A stretch of DNA of 64,000 bases from Mariprofundaceae bacterium (lineage in GTDB: Bacteria > Pseudomonadota > Zetaproteobacteria > Mariprofundales > Mariprofundaceae): positions 62,001 to 126,000 of the forward strand of contig JAJFLC010000012.1 in the NCBI GenBank assembly GCA_021772895.1, read 5' to 3'. This document shows positions 50,431 through 62,375 of this stretch, one piece after another. The notes beneath the pieces are model-generated. The model had not been told where the DNA came from. It did not search any database and was given only the letters and a program-made list of their open reading frames with translations. Position 1 is the stretch's first letter, and each line of letters starts with the position of its first letter. Made by a program: the position numbers and the translations under genes.

Positions 50431-52806
50431 CTAAAACTCCTCCCAATCATCATTCTGAGAAGCATATTTACTGTTTGCTCTTACTTTTGTTTTTTTAGAA
50501 GCTGCTTTCTTAGGCACTGCGGCTTTAGCGGCCATCTTCTTCAATTTTTTCGCGACCAGTTCTTCCTCTTCGGTCACATCACCCAGCTCAAAAGCGCTCA
50601 CCAGTTTTTGCATGTCATTGGATTGTTGCTCCAGCGTCTGGCTTGCAGCAGTCGTCTCCTCCACCAGCGCAGCATTTTGTTGGGTGACACTATCCATCTG
50701 TGCGATAGCCTGATTGATCTGATCAATGCCCGATGCCTGCTCCTGACCCGCGGCGGCAATCTCAGCAATAATATCACTAACCTTCTGTACCGATTGTACA
50801 ATAACATCCAATGCCTCACCTGACTTATCAACAAGCTCTGAACCCTCATTGACACTCTCAACGCTGGCATTGATCAAGCCTTTGATCTCTTTTGCTGCTT
50901 CTGCACTGCGTTGCGCCAAAGCACGAACCTCGCCGGCTACCACAGCAAAACCGCGCCCCTGCTCACCGGCACGGGCTGCTTCAACCGCTGCATTCAGAGC
51001 CAGCAGATTGGTCTGAAATGCAATCTCATCAATCACACTGATAATATCAGAAATTTTATTGCTTGATTCGGTGATGCCAGACATCGCCACAACTGCCTGA
51101 CTGACAATTTTTCCACCCTGCTCTGCCTGCTCACGCGCATCCACTGCCAACTGATCGGCCTGACGCGCATTATCAGCATTTTGCTGCACGGTGCTGGCCA
51201 TCTCTTCGATACTGGATGCGGTCTCTTCAAGTGATGCAGCCTGTGTCTGTGTACGATCATTCAATGTCGCATTGCCACCTGCAATTTCCACAACACCGTT
51301 GGACACATCTGTGGCTGTCATCCGCACCTTGCCAATCAAATCTCTGAGCACATGCACGGTTGTATTGCTGTTCTCTTTGAGTGTTCCAAACTGACCTTCA
51401 TAGTCACCATCGATGCTTTCAGTGAGATTCCCTTGAGACATCGCTCCCAATACACGCAATGTATCATCAATCACACGTTCGCTCACATCCACCAACGCAT
51501 TGATACCGCCGCTCAATGCTGCAAAGAAGCCATTTTTGTCTTCAGTGGCAATGCGCTCGCTTAAGTTGCCAGCCATCGCCGCCTCGACAATGCCTTGCAC
51601 CTCCTTCTCAACCGCAACCTCTTCTGTGCGATCAATCCACTCCACCACCGTAGCGACACGATCTCCCGATTCACTGCACACAGGATTGGCTACCACGCGC
51701 ATCACACGCCCACCAATATTCATATCTTTTGATGCGTACGAACTGGTTAATGCACCAAGCAAACGCCTCTGGTGTGATGGATCTTTATGAAACACATCGA
51801 TACAGGTTCCTACCAATTGATTGGCATGGAAATTGGGCAGATCCTTACGAAAATCTTTTTCAGCATTTTCCATCAGAGCCTGCGCTGCATTGTTCATATA
51901 AAAAATATTAAAATCGCCATCCGCGATCATCACATTGCTGCTCACTTCATCCAGCGCCGTCTTGATACGCAGCATGCGAGTCGCCTGCTGCTGTGTATCA
52001 TTGACCATGAAACCTTGTCTGATTTGTAAAACCTTCAGACTACGCAACGCATCTCCGCATCGGTCTTGACGATGAACATTGATAGCTGCCTGGAAATTCC
52101 CTTCCGCCAACTCCGTCAGATTTTCTTCAATAATCTGAATGGCCGGCAAGACTTTCTTTTCAACCATCACGCGTGTACCAAAAAACAGTAACGCATACAT
52201 GCCAATAAAACTGCCAAATACTTCAAGGGTCACATCCGTGCCTTCGCCCGCATGTGTGAGTAAATTATTAATAAAAATACTCACAGCAGCAAACATGACA
52301 AACAGGATAGCCATCAGGCTATGGAACAACCGTCTGATGCCTACATTATCCATTCTCTCCTGCATCGAAGGCTTGCCCGTACCTTGCAGGGTTGCCTTGC
52401 CCGCGTTGATCTGAGCATAAAGCGCTTCAGCAGCCGAAACCTCTGCCCGGCTGGGTTTATAACGTACCGACATATAACCTGTGACATGCCCATTCTCAGT
52501 TAATGGTGTCACATTGGCAGTAACCCAGTAATAATCACCATTTTTACAGCGGTTTTTCACCTGTCCTACCCATGGATTGCCTTCCTGTACGGTTTCCCAC
52601 AGATCTTTAAATGCCGCAGCCGGCATATCTGGATGTCGGACAACATTATGAGGTTGCCCAATAAGTTCCTGTTCCGTATAGCCGCTGATTTCAATAAATT
52701 CAGAGTTACATGATGTAATAACCCCTTTCAAATCAGTGGTCGACATCAGCATATGTCCATCCAACATTTCCACTTCATTATTGGTAACCGATAGTTTCTT
52801 TCTCAT
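50431..52806 (-). CDS. PAS-containing methyl-accepting chemotaxis protein (Aer-like)
   Basis: Aer-type PAS; MCP hairpin [44 protein letters not shown]. Confidence 0.95.
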   Translation of the reverse strand: MRKKLSVTNNEVEMLDGHMLMSTTDLKGVITSCNSEFIEISGYTEQELIGQPHNVVRHPDMPAAAFKDLWETVQEGNPWVGQVKNRCKNGDYYWVTANVTPLTENGHVTGYMSVRYKPSRAEVSAAEALYAQINAGKATLQGTGKPSMQERMDNVGIRRLFHSLMAILFVMFAAVSIFINNLLTHAGEGTDVTLEVFGSFIGMYALLFFGTRVMVEKKVLPAIQIIEENLTELAEGNFQAAINVHRQDRCGDALRSLKVLQIRQGFMVNDTQQQATRMLRIKTALDEVSSNVMIADGDFNIFYMNNAAQALMENAEKDFRKDLPNFHANQLVGTCIDVFHKDPSHQRRLLGALTSSYASKDMNIGGRVMRVVANPVCSESGDRVATVVEWIDRTEEVAVEKEVQGIVEAAMAGNLSERIATEDKNGFFAALSGGINALVDVSERVIDDTLRVLGAMSQGNLTESIDGDYEGQFGTLKENSNTTVHVLRDLIGKVRMTATDVSNGVVEIAGGNATLNDRTQTQAASLEETASSIEEMASTVQQNADNARQADQLAVDAREQAEQGGKIVSQAVVAMSGITESSNKISDIISVIDEIAFQTNLLALNAAVEAARAGEQGRGFAVVAGEVRALAQRSAEAAKEIKGLINASVESVNEGSELVDKSGEALDVIVQSVQKVSDIIAEIAAAGQEQASGIDQINQAIAQMDSVTQQNAALVEETTAASQTLEQQSNDMQKLVSAFELGDVTEEEELVAKKLKKMAAKAAVPKKAASKKTKVRANSKYASQNDDWEEF

Positions 52807-52896
52807 ACCCTTCTCCTGTATGCAGTCGAACCCATCAGCTGTTGATGTTTAAACATTTTTGCCAGCCTCTATTTCGATTGCCGTTTTCTATCTTTC

Positions 52897-53430
52897 TTAT
52901 TCTTCTACCGAAATCTCATGAACATCTAAGTCCGCCGTTTCTTTTTTCGAAAAAATTCCTTCATTAATCAGACGATTTATATCAAGCAAAATAATCATTT
53001 TGTTATCAATGGTGGCCAGATGTTTAACAAACTCGATGGATATCGCACCGTCCATGTCAGGAGGCGGTTTAAGATCAGAACCGGAAATGCTGTAAACCTC
53101 CGATACCGCATCCACAACAATGCCCAGCACACGCTCACGATCATTTCCCGCCAATTTGACGATGATCACCACAGTGGTTGCATCAAAGGCACGGTTTTCC
53201 AGCCCAAAACGGTCACGCAAATTAATGATAGGCACAACAACCCCGCGCAGATTGATAATACCACTGACAAACGATGGAGAATTTGGAATTGGTGTTGCAT
53301 CTTCCCAACCGCGCAGCTCCTGTACTGTCAATATATCAACCCCATACTCTTCACCTGAGAGCATAAAGGTGAGATACTGATTTTCATTCACATCGGCAAT
53401 GCCTGTCTCTCTCTCTTTCACTGCTTCCAT
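52897..53430 (-). CDS. cheW: CheW adaptor
   Basis: CheW sequence; IINLRGVVVPIINLRDRFG. Confidence 0.95.
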   Translation of the reverse strand: MEAVKERETGIADVNENQYLTFMLSGEEYGVDILTVQELRGWEDATPIPNSPSFVSGIINLRGVVVPIINLRDRFGLENRAFDATTVVIIVKLAGNDRERVLGIVVDAVSEVYSISGSDLKPPPDMDGAISIEFVKHLATIDNKMIILLDINRLINEGIFSKKETADLDVHEISVEE

Positions 53431-55521
53431 TTATTGCTCCTGCAACACCAGATTGTTATTGGCCATCTTCTGTTGTTTTCCACCGTTATTCTGGTCAAGG
53501 TGAGACATCTCAATAAGGCCTGCGACATCCAGAATCAAAGAGACCGTGCCATCACCAAGAATGGTGGCACCAGAGATGCCTGTAACACGTTGATAGTTGG
53601 TCTCCAGGCTTTTAATCACCACCTGCTGCTGCCCCAACAACTCATCGATAAGCAGGCCGACATGCCGCTCACCAAGTTCAACAACCACGAGCAGGGCGTT
53701 CTCCATATTTTTAGGGTTTTCATTGATAGAAAAAGTTTTAGACAGATCGATAATTGGGATATATTCATCGCGCAAGCGATAAAGTTCGATATCACTGGCA
53801 ACACCACTGATACATTTCTGATCCATCTGTAAAGATTCAACAATGGAAGAGAGAGGTAAAATAAAGGTGTCATTGCCAACCTTGAACAGTTGGCCATCCA
53901 GCACAGCCAGTGTCAGTGGCAGTCGAATGGCAAATGTGGTGCCCACACCAAGCTCAGAACGAATATCAATGCTCCCGCCCAGTCCTTCGATATTTTTCCG
54001 AACCACATCAAGACCCACACCTCGCCCTGAAAGATCACTCACCTGCTCGGCGGTTGAGAAACCTGCTTCAAGCAGCAGACGAAAAACCTGATCATCGCTT
54101 AACTCGTCTGACTCTTTGACCAAACCACGCTCAATCGCCTTGGTAAAAATCCGTTCCCGATCCAGTCCACTGCCATCGTCGGAAACTTCAATGATGACAA
54201 AACTACCTTGATGATAAGCATTAAGACGTACAATGCCTTCTTCCTCTTTGCCTGCTTCCAGACGCTCGTCAGGAGTTTCAAGACCATGATCAATTGAGTT
54301 GCGGACAAGGTGAACCAACGGATCATTGATCTTTTCCATCACGGTTTTATCCATTTCAGTGTCTTCACCACTGGTTTCCAGACGAATCTGTTTACTCAGC
54401 TTTTGGCTGACATCGTGTACCATGCGTGGAAAGCGATTAAACGCGAAACTGATGGGTTGCATACGGATGCTCATGACACCCTCTTGCAGTTCGCGCGAAT
54501 TTCTTTCCAATTGTTCAAGCCCTTCGCGTAATTTCTCAAGCTTAGCCAAATCGAGATCTTCTCCCAGCTGACTAAGCATGGATTGAGTGATGACCAGCTC
54601 ACCCACCATATCAATAATTTCATCAATGCGTTCCGTGCTGACACGAATCGTCGCAGATGGTGCAGGTGCAGCATCTTTGCCTACAGCTCTCCGATCCTCT
54701 TTTCTCCGCTCTAAGCCAGCCCCTTCACCCGTACGCCGCTCTTCATCCCGACGTTCCATTTTCCGGCGTTCCACCGGTTGAACAACAGGCTGGATATCAA
54801 GATCACAATCATCTTCAACCCATTCAAAAATTTCCGTAATTGCATCACGTTCAACCGGAGCCTTTAGTTCAATATCCCAACTCAAATAACATTTTTCAGG
54901 CTCCATCTCAGCCAGAGGAGGTATGCGTTGCGTATGTACTTGCAACGTCATTTCACCAAGCCCTGCCAGTTCTCTTAACATCAGAGAGGGGTCATTACCT
55001 GTCTGTAACAGATTTTCATACGGTAAAAAATGGATTGTCCAGCCAATAATCTCTTCATCCCGAGTATCGCCAGCTTCGACCTCTATTTGAGAATCAGTGG
55101 CTATTTCTGACACCCCAGATGCGCCATCCCGGATCTCTTCCAGCTTCAATTTTAGCGCCAGAGCCCTCTGATCATCCGGTTCAAGTCCATCCTGAAAGGC
55201 TTTAAGTAACTCCCGCAAGACATCAACAGATTCCAATAAAATATTAACCGACGCAAAATCAGCTTCCATTTCGCCATTGCGCATCTTATCGAGCAGCTCT
55301 TCCATGACATGGGTAAATGATGAAACAACGTCAAATCCAAAGGCAGCACCGCCACCCTTTATCGAATGAGCACCTCTGAAAATGGTATTCACTGTTTCAA
55401 GATCAGTTTCCCCTTCCGATAACGCAAGAAGACCCGTCTCCATGGCATCAAGGTTTTCGAAACTCTCTTCGAAGAAAATGCCCTTAAACTGATCTAAATC
55501 AACTGACACCAGGCTAACCAA
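53431..55521 (-). CDS. cheA: CheA histidine kinase
   Basis: FRGAHSIKGGGAAFGF; LVRNSIDHG; GRGVGLDVV. Confidence 0.97.
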   Translation of the reverse strand: MVSLVSVDLDQFKGIFFEESFENLDAMETGLLALSEGETDLETVNTIFRGAHSIKGGGAAFGFDVVSSFTHVMEELLDKMRNGEMEADFASVNILLESVDVLRELLKAFQDGLEPDDQRALALKLKLEEIRDGASGVSEIATDSQIEVEAGDTRDEEIIGWTIHFLPYENLLQTGNDPSLMLRELAGLGEMTLQVHTQRIPPLAEMEPEKCYLSWDIELKAPVERDAITEIFEWVEDDCDLDIQPVVQPVERRKMERRDEERRTGEGAGLERRKEDRRAVGKDAAPAPSATIRVSTERIDEIIDMVGELVITQSMLSQLGEDLDLAKLEKLREGLEQLERNSRELQEGVMSIRMQPISFAFNRFPRMVHDVSQKLSKQIRLETSGEDTEMDKTVMEKINDPLVHLVRNSIDHGLETPDERLEAGKEEEGIVRLNAYHQGSFVIIEVSDDGSGLDRERIFTKAIERGLVKESDELSDDQVFRLLLEAGFSTAEQVSDLSGRGVGLDVVRKNIEGLGGSIDIRSELGVGTTFAIRLPLTLAVLDGQLFKVGNDTFILPLSSIVESLQMDQKCISGVASDIELYRLRDEYIPIIDLSKTFSINENPKNMENALLVVVELGERHVGLLIDELLGQQQVVIKSLETNYQRVTGISGATILGDGTVSLILDVAGLIEMSHLDQNNGGKQQKMANNNLVLQEQ

Positions 55522-55900
55522 GCACTCTTTTTGTAGTTGCCAGAAGTTTGTCGGGGTTAAATGGCTTCACCAGCCAGCCGGTTGCACCCGCTGCCTTGCC
55601 TGCCATTTTTTTCTCTGTACCTGCTTCTGTAGTTAATAAAAGAATCGGTGTAAACTTGAAATTTGCGAGACCTCTGAGTTTTTTTACCAAAGTAAGTCCA
55701 TCCATGTTAGGCATGTTGACGTCGGTCACCACCAGATCGAATGTATTGTTATTGGCAATCCCTAAAGCTTCATCCCCATCGCTTGCCTGAGTTACTTCGT
55801 GACCCACACTCTCCAGAGTGAAGCTCACCATTTTTCTCATGCTCGCCATATCATCCACAATTAAAACTTTTGACATATCCCTTCCACACAAAGTTCCCAT
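55514..55900 (-). CDS. cheY: CheY response regulator
   Basis: Single REC domain VLIVDDMASMRKMV; first gene of che operon. Confidence 0.93.
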   Translation of the reverse strand: MGTLCGRDMSKVLIVDDMASMRKMVSFTLESVGHEVTQASDGDEALGIANNNTFDLVVTDVNMPNMDGLTLVKKLRGLANFKFTPILLLTTEAGTEKKMAGKAAGATGWLVKPFNPDKLLATTKRVLG

Positions 55901-56231
55901 GCTTTGTTGTTTTACTTATTTAAAATCTCCGAATTCAAAAACTGTTAACAAACAGTCATTGGGATGGGATTGCTAAATTAGCAAAACATATGCCATCTAT
56001 GCCTATATTTTATATTTTCAACAATTAACTTATTTTTTCAGGTGGCTATATATGAAATTAGCACTTTAAATTCATAGGCTTGAATGATCAAAAAAGGCTA
56101 CGAATGCAATGTAATATATGCCACATTTGACAAGGCTTTCACCTGGATTAACCAGGAATGTTTTCTGTTTTTTTGTTATAGAAGTATAAAAAGAGGCATA
56201 ATTTTGACTCATATGTCAGGAATCACAGCAA

Positions 56232-57146
56232 TTAGTCATCATCTCCAAAGAGCTGGATGTCATCCTCTCCCATCTCCCCGCAAAATGGGCAATAGACATA
56301 CTCAGGTGAAATGGATTTATTACAGTGGCCACACACATCATTCATATGCACCATACGACCCACACGAACAGAAATAACCGCCGTAACCATCGCAAACATC
56401 AAAATGCCAGTCAGGATCAACAGGCCTCCCAATACTTTACCCATCACTGTTTGAGGAACAAAGTCGCCATACCCGACCGTACTCATGGTTACCAGACTCC
56501 ACCAAAGCCCTTCAAAGGCATTTGAAAAGGTTTCAGGTTCGGCTACAAAGATCAAATTCCCCACGAGAAGAGAGATGAGTGTAATTGTTCCAAGCACAGC
56601 AGCAATAAGCCCCAATGCACCGGATACAGAAACAAAAAGAGATTTGAGCACAGGAAAAAATGTTGTGATTTTCACCAGTCGTAACAATCTTAGCAACCGT
56701 ACCGCAGCCATGCCCTGATTGCCCAGGACAAGTGGGATCACCGTCAAAAAATCAACCACACCATTAAAACTGGTAAGATACTTCCAGGTATTTTTAGATG
56801 CGTAAATTCTTAATGCATACTCCACTACAAAAACATACAGCACAAACTGTTCAAACATGTGAATTCGATCTATCCATTCATTGGCAACAGAAGGGACTGT
56901 CGCCATCATTGAAGCCAACACAACCGCAACGATCAAGATCAGAATCGAATAGTTTACGGCTTTACCAACCGGCGTGCGGACTTCGAATAAAATCAGGTTC
57001 ATCTTCTCTTGAAAAGAAGTTGCAAGCTCTTCAACCGCAGGCTCCTCATGAGCCAGAGCTTGAGCCCTAATCATATCAAGGGTTAGCTCCTCTTCGCTCT
57101 CAAGTGCTATAGCAGGTTCTGAAGTCCCTTCCTGTTCATTCGACAT
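56232..57146 (-). CDS. Voltage-gated-type K+ channel with C-terminal zinc ribbon
   Basis: S4-like VRLLRLLRLVKI; filter TMSTVGYGDF; CGHCNKSISPEYVYCPFCGE. Confidence 0.9.
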   Translation of the reverse strand: MSNEQEGTSEPAIALESEEELTLDMIRAQALAHEEPAVEELATSFQEKMNLILFEVRTPVGKAVNYSILILIVAVVLASMMATVPSVANEWIDRIHMFEQFVLYVFVVEYALRIYASKNTWKYLTSFNGVVDFLTVIPLVLGNQGMAAVRLLRLLRLVKITTFFPVLKSLFVSVSGALGLIAAVLGTITLISLLVGNLIFVAEPETFSNAFEGLWWSLVTMSTVGYGDFVPQTVMGKVLGGLLILTGILMFAMVTAVISVRVGRMVHMNDVCGHCNKSISPEYVYCPFCGEMGEDDIQLFGDDD

Positions 57147-57405
57147 ATTCTTAAATCCTTATCAAAATTCTAAATTTCACATTAGAAATTCATTATTTTT
57201 TGATAAGCAACAAATATGCCATAATCCTGTTACCGTCATACAAGAAAACACAATCGATATGGTAAAGACATTGGCGCGCAGTACAGATGTCAGACCTTTT
57301 ACTCCAGAGACTAATGAAAAAATTTAACGCGATACCTCTTCTGTATAGCAATCTGTTTCATTTCTAACTCATGCCAGTAGACTACGCCTTTACCAGTTTC
57401 TAAGG

Positions 57406-57481
57406 CGCCCTTAGCTCAGCTGGATAGAGCGTCGGCCTCCGAAGCCGAAGGCCAGTGGTTCGAATCCACTAGGGCGCACCA
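57406..57481 (+). tRNA. tRNA-Arg (CCG), CCA encoded
   Basis: GCGCCCT/AGGGCGC acceptor, anticodon loop CTCCGAA, GGTTCGAATCC T-arm, CCA end. Confidence 0.97.
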
Positions 57482-57831
57482 CCTTTTGTAAAAGAATCAT
57501 CATACAGAAGATCACAAACAATCCATTTTTCATTAAAATGCAGCAGCTTCTTTTTTCGGCTCTTCGCAATGCTCTCGATTTCCATATTATTCAAACGCCG
57601 TAACAAAAAATGTCGATTTCTCCTGTTGTCCCGATGAAAATCCGCTTCAAGGCTCAAGCCTTCTCAGAATGAAACATTAATTTCGCCAAATGCTTTCCCC
57701 GAGCCTCTATCGAAGCCCCTTGAAGCATGAGCTCAACCATTCAAGCAAACATCCCTAACGCCGATAAATAGATGATAGGACAAATAACATATTCATGTGC
57801 TTAAAAAAAATCAGGTGATTCTTACTACAAT

Positions 57832-59805
57832 ATGGTGATAAAAGAGCAAAACATTTACATTCCAAGGTTCGTGAAACAGATGGCTTTTCTCTTTTTCCCG
57901 GTTCTGTTTGCCCTGCTATCTGTATCCTATTATGTCTATCAGGGTGAAGTTAAAAAAGAGCAATACACACTCTCTGAACGTGAGACACATAATCTATCCC
58001 TCCAAAAAAACGCAATCAAAGACACACTCAGCAACATTATCTCTGATTTGCTTATTCTTAGCTCTTATAATTCCATCAATCATTTGTTCAATAAGACAAA
58101 TGATCACCCGGCCGCTCATCAACACAAACTTACTCGGGAGCTTGTTACATTTATTAATTCCAAAAAGATTTTTGACCAACTCAGACTCATTGATCAATCC
58201 GGTCAAGAGCTCATCCGAATCGAATATAATGATGGTAAAACCTCTTCCATTCCCCAAGCGAAGCTGCAAAACAAAGCAGATCGTTATTATTTTAAAAACA
58301 GCATGGCACTGGATGCCGGACAAGTATATGTATCTCCCTTTGACCTCAATATGAAACATGGGGAAATTGAAACGCCTCTCAAACCAGTGATACGTTTTGG
58401 TATTCCTGTCATGGATGAAAAAGGAAACAAAAATGGTGTCGTCATGCTTAATTATCTAGGCATGAATCTTTTGCATTCGATTGAAACCATCTCTTCCTCT
58501 ACGACAAGAAAAGTAATGTTGGTTAATTTTGAGGGTTATTGGCTAAAAGGATTAAAACGGGAAGATGAATGGGGATTTCACTATCAAGATAAAAAGGAAC
58601 GCGTCTTTTCCAGTCAATACCCAGATGCCTGGGGAAAAATTCACACAACGGAATCAGCACAGTTCATAGAATCATACGGTATGTTTACATCCACGACCAT
58701 TCGTCCACTGGGCAGTTCAAGAAAAGTCAAGATGCTGGCCTCGGGCAACTATGATTGGAAATTAATCTCGTTTATTCCTTCTGAAACACTTTTGCAATAC
58801 GCCCATAGCCTGAAAAAAACATTGATGACCCTGACACTTTTTTTGGCTATCGGCTGGTTTATCGTCTGCATCATTATCGCCTATGAAAAAGAGAACGACT
58901 ATCTAAACAAACTCTCGATTAAAGAAAAGGATGAAAGAATCCGGGGCATCCTAGATGCCGCTTTTGATGCTATCATCACCATTGATGAACATGGAACAAT
59001 CTCATCATTCAATCCAGCCGCTCAACAGATGTTTGATTATGAGGAATCTGAGGCTATTGGCAACAGCATCAATCTCATCGTTCCATCACCGCACAAAAAG
59101 ATGCACGATGATTATCTCACCCGGTATATTACAACACGGGAAGCTCATTTCATCAATATACCTCGTGAAATGGAAGCACAAAAAAAAGATGGTTCGATCT
59201 TTCCCATTGAGATATGTGTTGGCGCTAAAGAACTAAATGGGAAATGGCTTTTTACCGGTATTCTCCGTGACATCACCGAGCGCAAACAATTAAAAGCTAA
59301 GCTTGAAAAAATGGCTTCCACCGATGCGCTGACCGACTCCTATAATCGCGGCTATTTCGATCAGATTTTTGACAACGAATTCAGTCGTAGTGCACGTTAT
59401 CAACTACCGCTCTCTCTGATCATCATGGATGCGGATGACTTCAAGGACGTCAATGACAATTATGGCCATCTTGCCGGCGATGCCTTCCTGATCGCACTTG
59501 CAAAAGAGCTTTGTGGAATCGTTCGCGAGCTTGATACTGTTGCCCGCTATGGCGGTGAGGAATTTGTTGTCATCCTGCCACAAACCGGTGGAAATGATGC
59601 CATGATACTTGCTGAAAGAATCCGGGAAACCGTTGAAAGAATGGAACTTATATACGAAGGGCACAGAATAAATCGCACTGCATCCATTGGCGTTGCCACG
59701 TTTAAAGAAAGCGGTACCAAATCAGCTGATCAGCTGTTCTCTCTCGCAGATAAAGCCCTTTACACAGCTAAAAAGGCCGGAAAAAACAGAGTATGTAAGG
59801 CTTAG
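57832..59805 (+). CDS. Membrane sensor with PAS and GGDEF domain (diguanylate cyclase)
   Basis: Two TM flanking periplasmic region; PAS; YGGEEFVVILP. Confidence 0.93.
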   Translation: MVIKEQNIYIPRFVKQMAFLFFPVLFALLSVSYYVYQGEVKKEQYTLSERETHNLSLQKNAIKDTLSNIISDLLILSSYNSINHLFNKTNDHPAAHQHKLTRELVTFINSKKIFDQLRLIDQSGQELIRIEYNDGKTSSIPQAKLQNKADRYYFKNSMALDAGQVYVSPFDLNMKHGEIETPLKPVIRFGIPVMDEKGNKNGVVMLNYLGMNLLHSIETISSSTTRKVMLVNFEGYWLKGLKREDEWGFHYQDKKERVFSSQYPDAWGKIHTTESAQFIESYGMFTSTTIRPLGSSRKVKMLASGNYDWKLISFIPSETLLQYAHSLKKTLMTLTLFLAIGWFIVCIIIAYEKENDYLNKLSIKEKDERIRGILDAAFDAIITIDEHGTISSFNPAAQQMFDYEESEAIGNSINLIVPSPHKKMHDDYLTRYITTREAHFINIPREMEAQKKDGSIFPIEICVGAKELNGKWLFTGILRDITERKQLKAKLEKMASTDALTDSYNRGYFDQIFDNEFSRSARYQLPLSLIIMDADDFKDVNDNYGHLAGDAFLIALAKELCGIVRELDTVARYGGEEFVVILPQTGGNDAMILAERIRETVERMELIYEGHRINRTASIGVATFKESGTKSADQLFSLADKALYTAKKAGKNRVCKA

Positions 59806-59808
59806 TCT

Positions 59809-62241
59809 CTACTTCGCTCTCTTTTGTGCACGCATACGTATGCCAAACATCAGCCTCGCCACATCCTCAAAATGTTTGGCATAATGAATGATTAATCCCT
59901 CAGGAACTGACTCCGGCAACTCTTTCACATCCACCTCATTGGCTTTCGGAAGGATTATTTCGTGAACACCCAGACGTTTCGCCGCTAAAACTTTTTCACG
60001 CACACCACCAATAGCCAACACTGCACCCGTCAAAGTCATTTCACCCGTCATCGCAATCGCCGCAGGGACTTTCCCAAGTGCCAGCGAAAGCAACGCTGTG
60101 GCCATCGTAATGCCTGCCGATGGCCCATCCTTAGGGACTGCCCCTTCCGGTACATGCATATGGATAAATGCTTTCTCATAAAAATCTTCAGGTGCACCGA
60201 AGCGGGTCAGGTTTGCGATAAGATAGGAATATGCGATCTCGGCAGACTCCTGCATTACCTTGCCAAGTTGTCCGGTTAACTTCATACCTCTGCGATCACG
60301 GTGAGCCATGGCAGCTTCCAATGTTAATGTGACACCACCCAAACGGGTCCAGGCCAGACCCGTTGCAAGCCCGATGCCCAGCCGCAAAGGCTCACTGGCA
60401 AACCTTGGTTTACCAATATAATCACTTAAATCACGTGCCCCGATATTAAGGCCCGGTTCAACTTCTTTACTCACCAGTTTATAAGCAGCCTTGCGTAAAA
60501 TTTTCTTCAATAACTTTTCTACACCGCGTACACCTGGCTCTCTGGCATAATCCTCAACAATACGACCAATCACACTTTTACTGATCTTCACCTCTTTACT
60601 GCTGAGGCCATGTGCTTCCAATTGCCTTGGCAGCAGATGTTTTGTGGCAATTTCAATTTTTTCTGAGGCGATATAACCCGGTAAGCGAATGATTTCAGCG
60701 CGATCCAGAAGTGGTGCCGGGACTGTATCCAACTGGTTGGCTGTCAAAAGAAAAAGTACCCGTGAAAGATCAAAGCGAACATCCAGATAATGATCCATAA
60801 AGTCACTGTTCTGTTCCGGGTCGAGCACTTCAAGCAATGCTGATGACGGGTCTCCCCGAAAATCGTTGCCGATTTTATCCACTTCATCAATCATAATCAC
60901 CGGATTGGCCGCCTTGACCTGTTTCAATGCCTGTACAATTTTACCGGGCATTGCGCCAATATAAGTGCGTCGATGGCCTTTAATTTCAGCTTCATCACGC
61001 ATTCCACCCACAGAGAACCTGAAAAAAGGTCGATTCACGGCTTCTGCAATGGCTTTTCCCAATGATGTTTTGCCGACTCCCGGCGGGCCAACAAAAAGAA
61101 TAATGGAGCCACCAACCTCTTTTTTACGCGCCCCAACCGCAATAAACTCAAGAATTCTATCTTTGATATCATCAAGCCCTGAATGATGTTTATTCAGAGC
61201 TTTGCTTGCACTTTTCAGGTTAAAGCGATCCCGAGCAAATTTGCCCCATGGCAAATTCACAATCCAATCCAGATAATTACGCGTTACAGCATATTCAGGA
61301 GAAGATGTCTCAAGCATCTCGAGTTTACCAAGCTCTTCCTCAAAAACCTTCCCCGCTTCTTCGCTGAACTTAAGTTTTGCAGCTTTTTCCCTGAGTCTCT
61401 CCGTCTCCTGCTCTTGAGGATCAACATCCAGACCCAACTCCCTTTTAATTTCATGCAATTGTTCATGCAGGAAAAATTTGCGCTGCTGTTCAGACACACG
61501 CTCATTTACATTGTCACGAATCCTGCTCTGAATCTTGCTGACATTAAGTTCGCGGTTTAAAAGGGTGATGGCCTTTTTTATGCGATCAAAAACCGGATAT
61601 GTTTCCAGTACATCCTGCAACTCTTCCCGGTCTGCTGTTGTTAATCCTGCGGCAAAATCAGCCAGACGTGCGGGCTCATCCGTACTAAAACGGGATGCAA
61701 AAAAACGTAACTCCTCTTCATAAAGTGGATTGTGTTTCAATAAATCTTTAATCGTATTGATAATCGCCACGGTATAGGCGCGCATCTCAACGTTATCTTC
61801 ATAAGAGGTAGCCTGATGATACTCAACCACGGCCCGCAGCATTTTTGAGCCTTCCAGCCACTCCCGCACCTTAAATCGCTCCAGACATTCAACAACCAAA
61901 TGAAGACCATGGCCTTCAATTTCAATGGCTTTGACTACTTTCGCAATCACACCCACATGGTAAAGGTTTTTAGGCTCAAATGGTTCCTCTTCATTACGCA
62001 CCAGAATCAGACCAATATGCGTTTGCCCCATGCTGGCCAACTTATTGATCGACTCTTTCACATCATTACCATCATAAACCAGCGGTACAATCAGGCCCGG
62101 AAACAATGGCCTGTTCGATAGTGGAAAAACAGGCAACTGTGTCGGCCAGACTGCACTGGTTTTAACCAACGATGCCGAGTCAGCCTCTCCCTCTGCAACA
62201 TCTACATCAACAATTTCAGGTTCGTGTGTCGTATCATTCAT
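59809..62241 (-). CDS. lon: Lon protease
   Basis: GPPGVGKTSLGKAIA; PKDGPSAGITMATAL catalytic Ser. Confidence 0.98.
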   Translation of the reverse strand: MNDTTHEPEIVDVDVAEGEADSASLVKTSAVWPTQLPVFPLSNRPLFPGLIVPLVYDGNDVKESINKLASMGQTHIGLILVRNEEEPFEPKNLYHVGVIAKVVKAIEIEGHGLHLVVECLERFKVREWLEGSKMLRAVVEYHQATSYEDNVEMRAYTVAIINTIKDLLKHNPLYEEELRFFASRFSTDEPARLADFAAGLTTADREELQDVLETYPVFDRIKKAITLLNRELNVSKIQSRIRDNVNERVSEQQRKFFLHEQLHEIKRELGLDVDPQEQETERLREKAAKLKFSEEAGKVFEEELGKLEMLETSSPEYAVTRNYLDWIVNLPWGKFARDRFNLKSASKALNKHHSGLDDIKDRILEFIAVGARKKEVGGSIILFVGPPGVGKTSLGKAIAEAVNRPFFRFSVGGMRDEAEIKGHRRTYIGAMPGKIVQALKQVKAANPVIMIDEVDKIGNDFRGDPSSALLEVLDPEQNSDFMDHYLDVRFDLSRVLFLLTANQLDTVPAPLLDRAEIIRLPGYIASEKIEIATKHLLPRQLEAHGLSSKEVKISKSVIGRIVEDYAREPGVRGVEKLLKKILRKAAYKLVSKEVEPGLNIGARDLSDYIGKPRFASEPLRLGIGLATGLAWTRLGGVTLTLEAAMAHRDRRGMKLTGQLGKVMQESAEIAYSYLIANLTRFGAPEDFYEKAFIHMHVPEGAVPKDGPSAGITMATALLSLALGKVPAAIAMTGEMTLTGAVLAIGGVREKVLAAKRLGVHEIILPKANEVDVKELPESVPEGLIIHYAKHFEDVARLMFGIRMRAQKRAK

Positions 62242-62375
62242 AACTGTTTATATATGGAAGCATAGCATCAGTTTCAACCCGCTGAGTGATTATTTCATCA
62301 TTTTTTAACCTGCATACCCTTGAATTACACATTCAAAAACCTCATATTCCAGTCAAAGTGAGAAGGAGTCTCTAC

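Noticed and set aside
57469-57657. 62-aa minus-strand ORF downstream of tRNA-Arg
   Set aside because: Its end overlaps the tRNA 3' end; checked as an integrase/attachment remnant but no integrase motif or repeated tRNA end found
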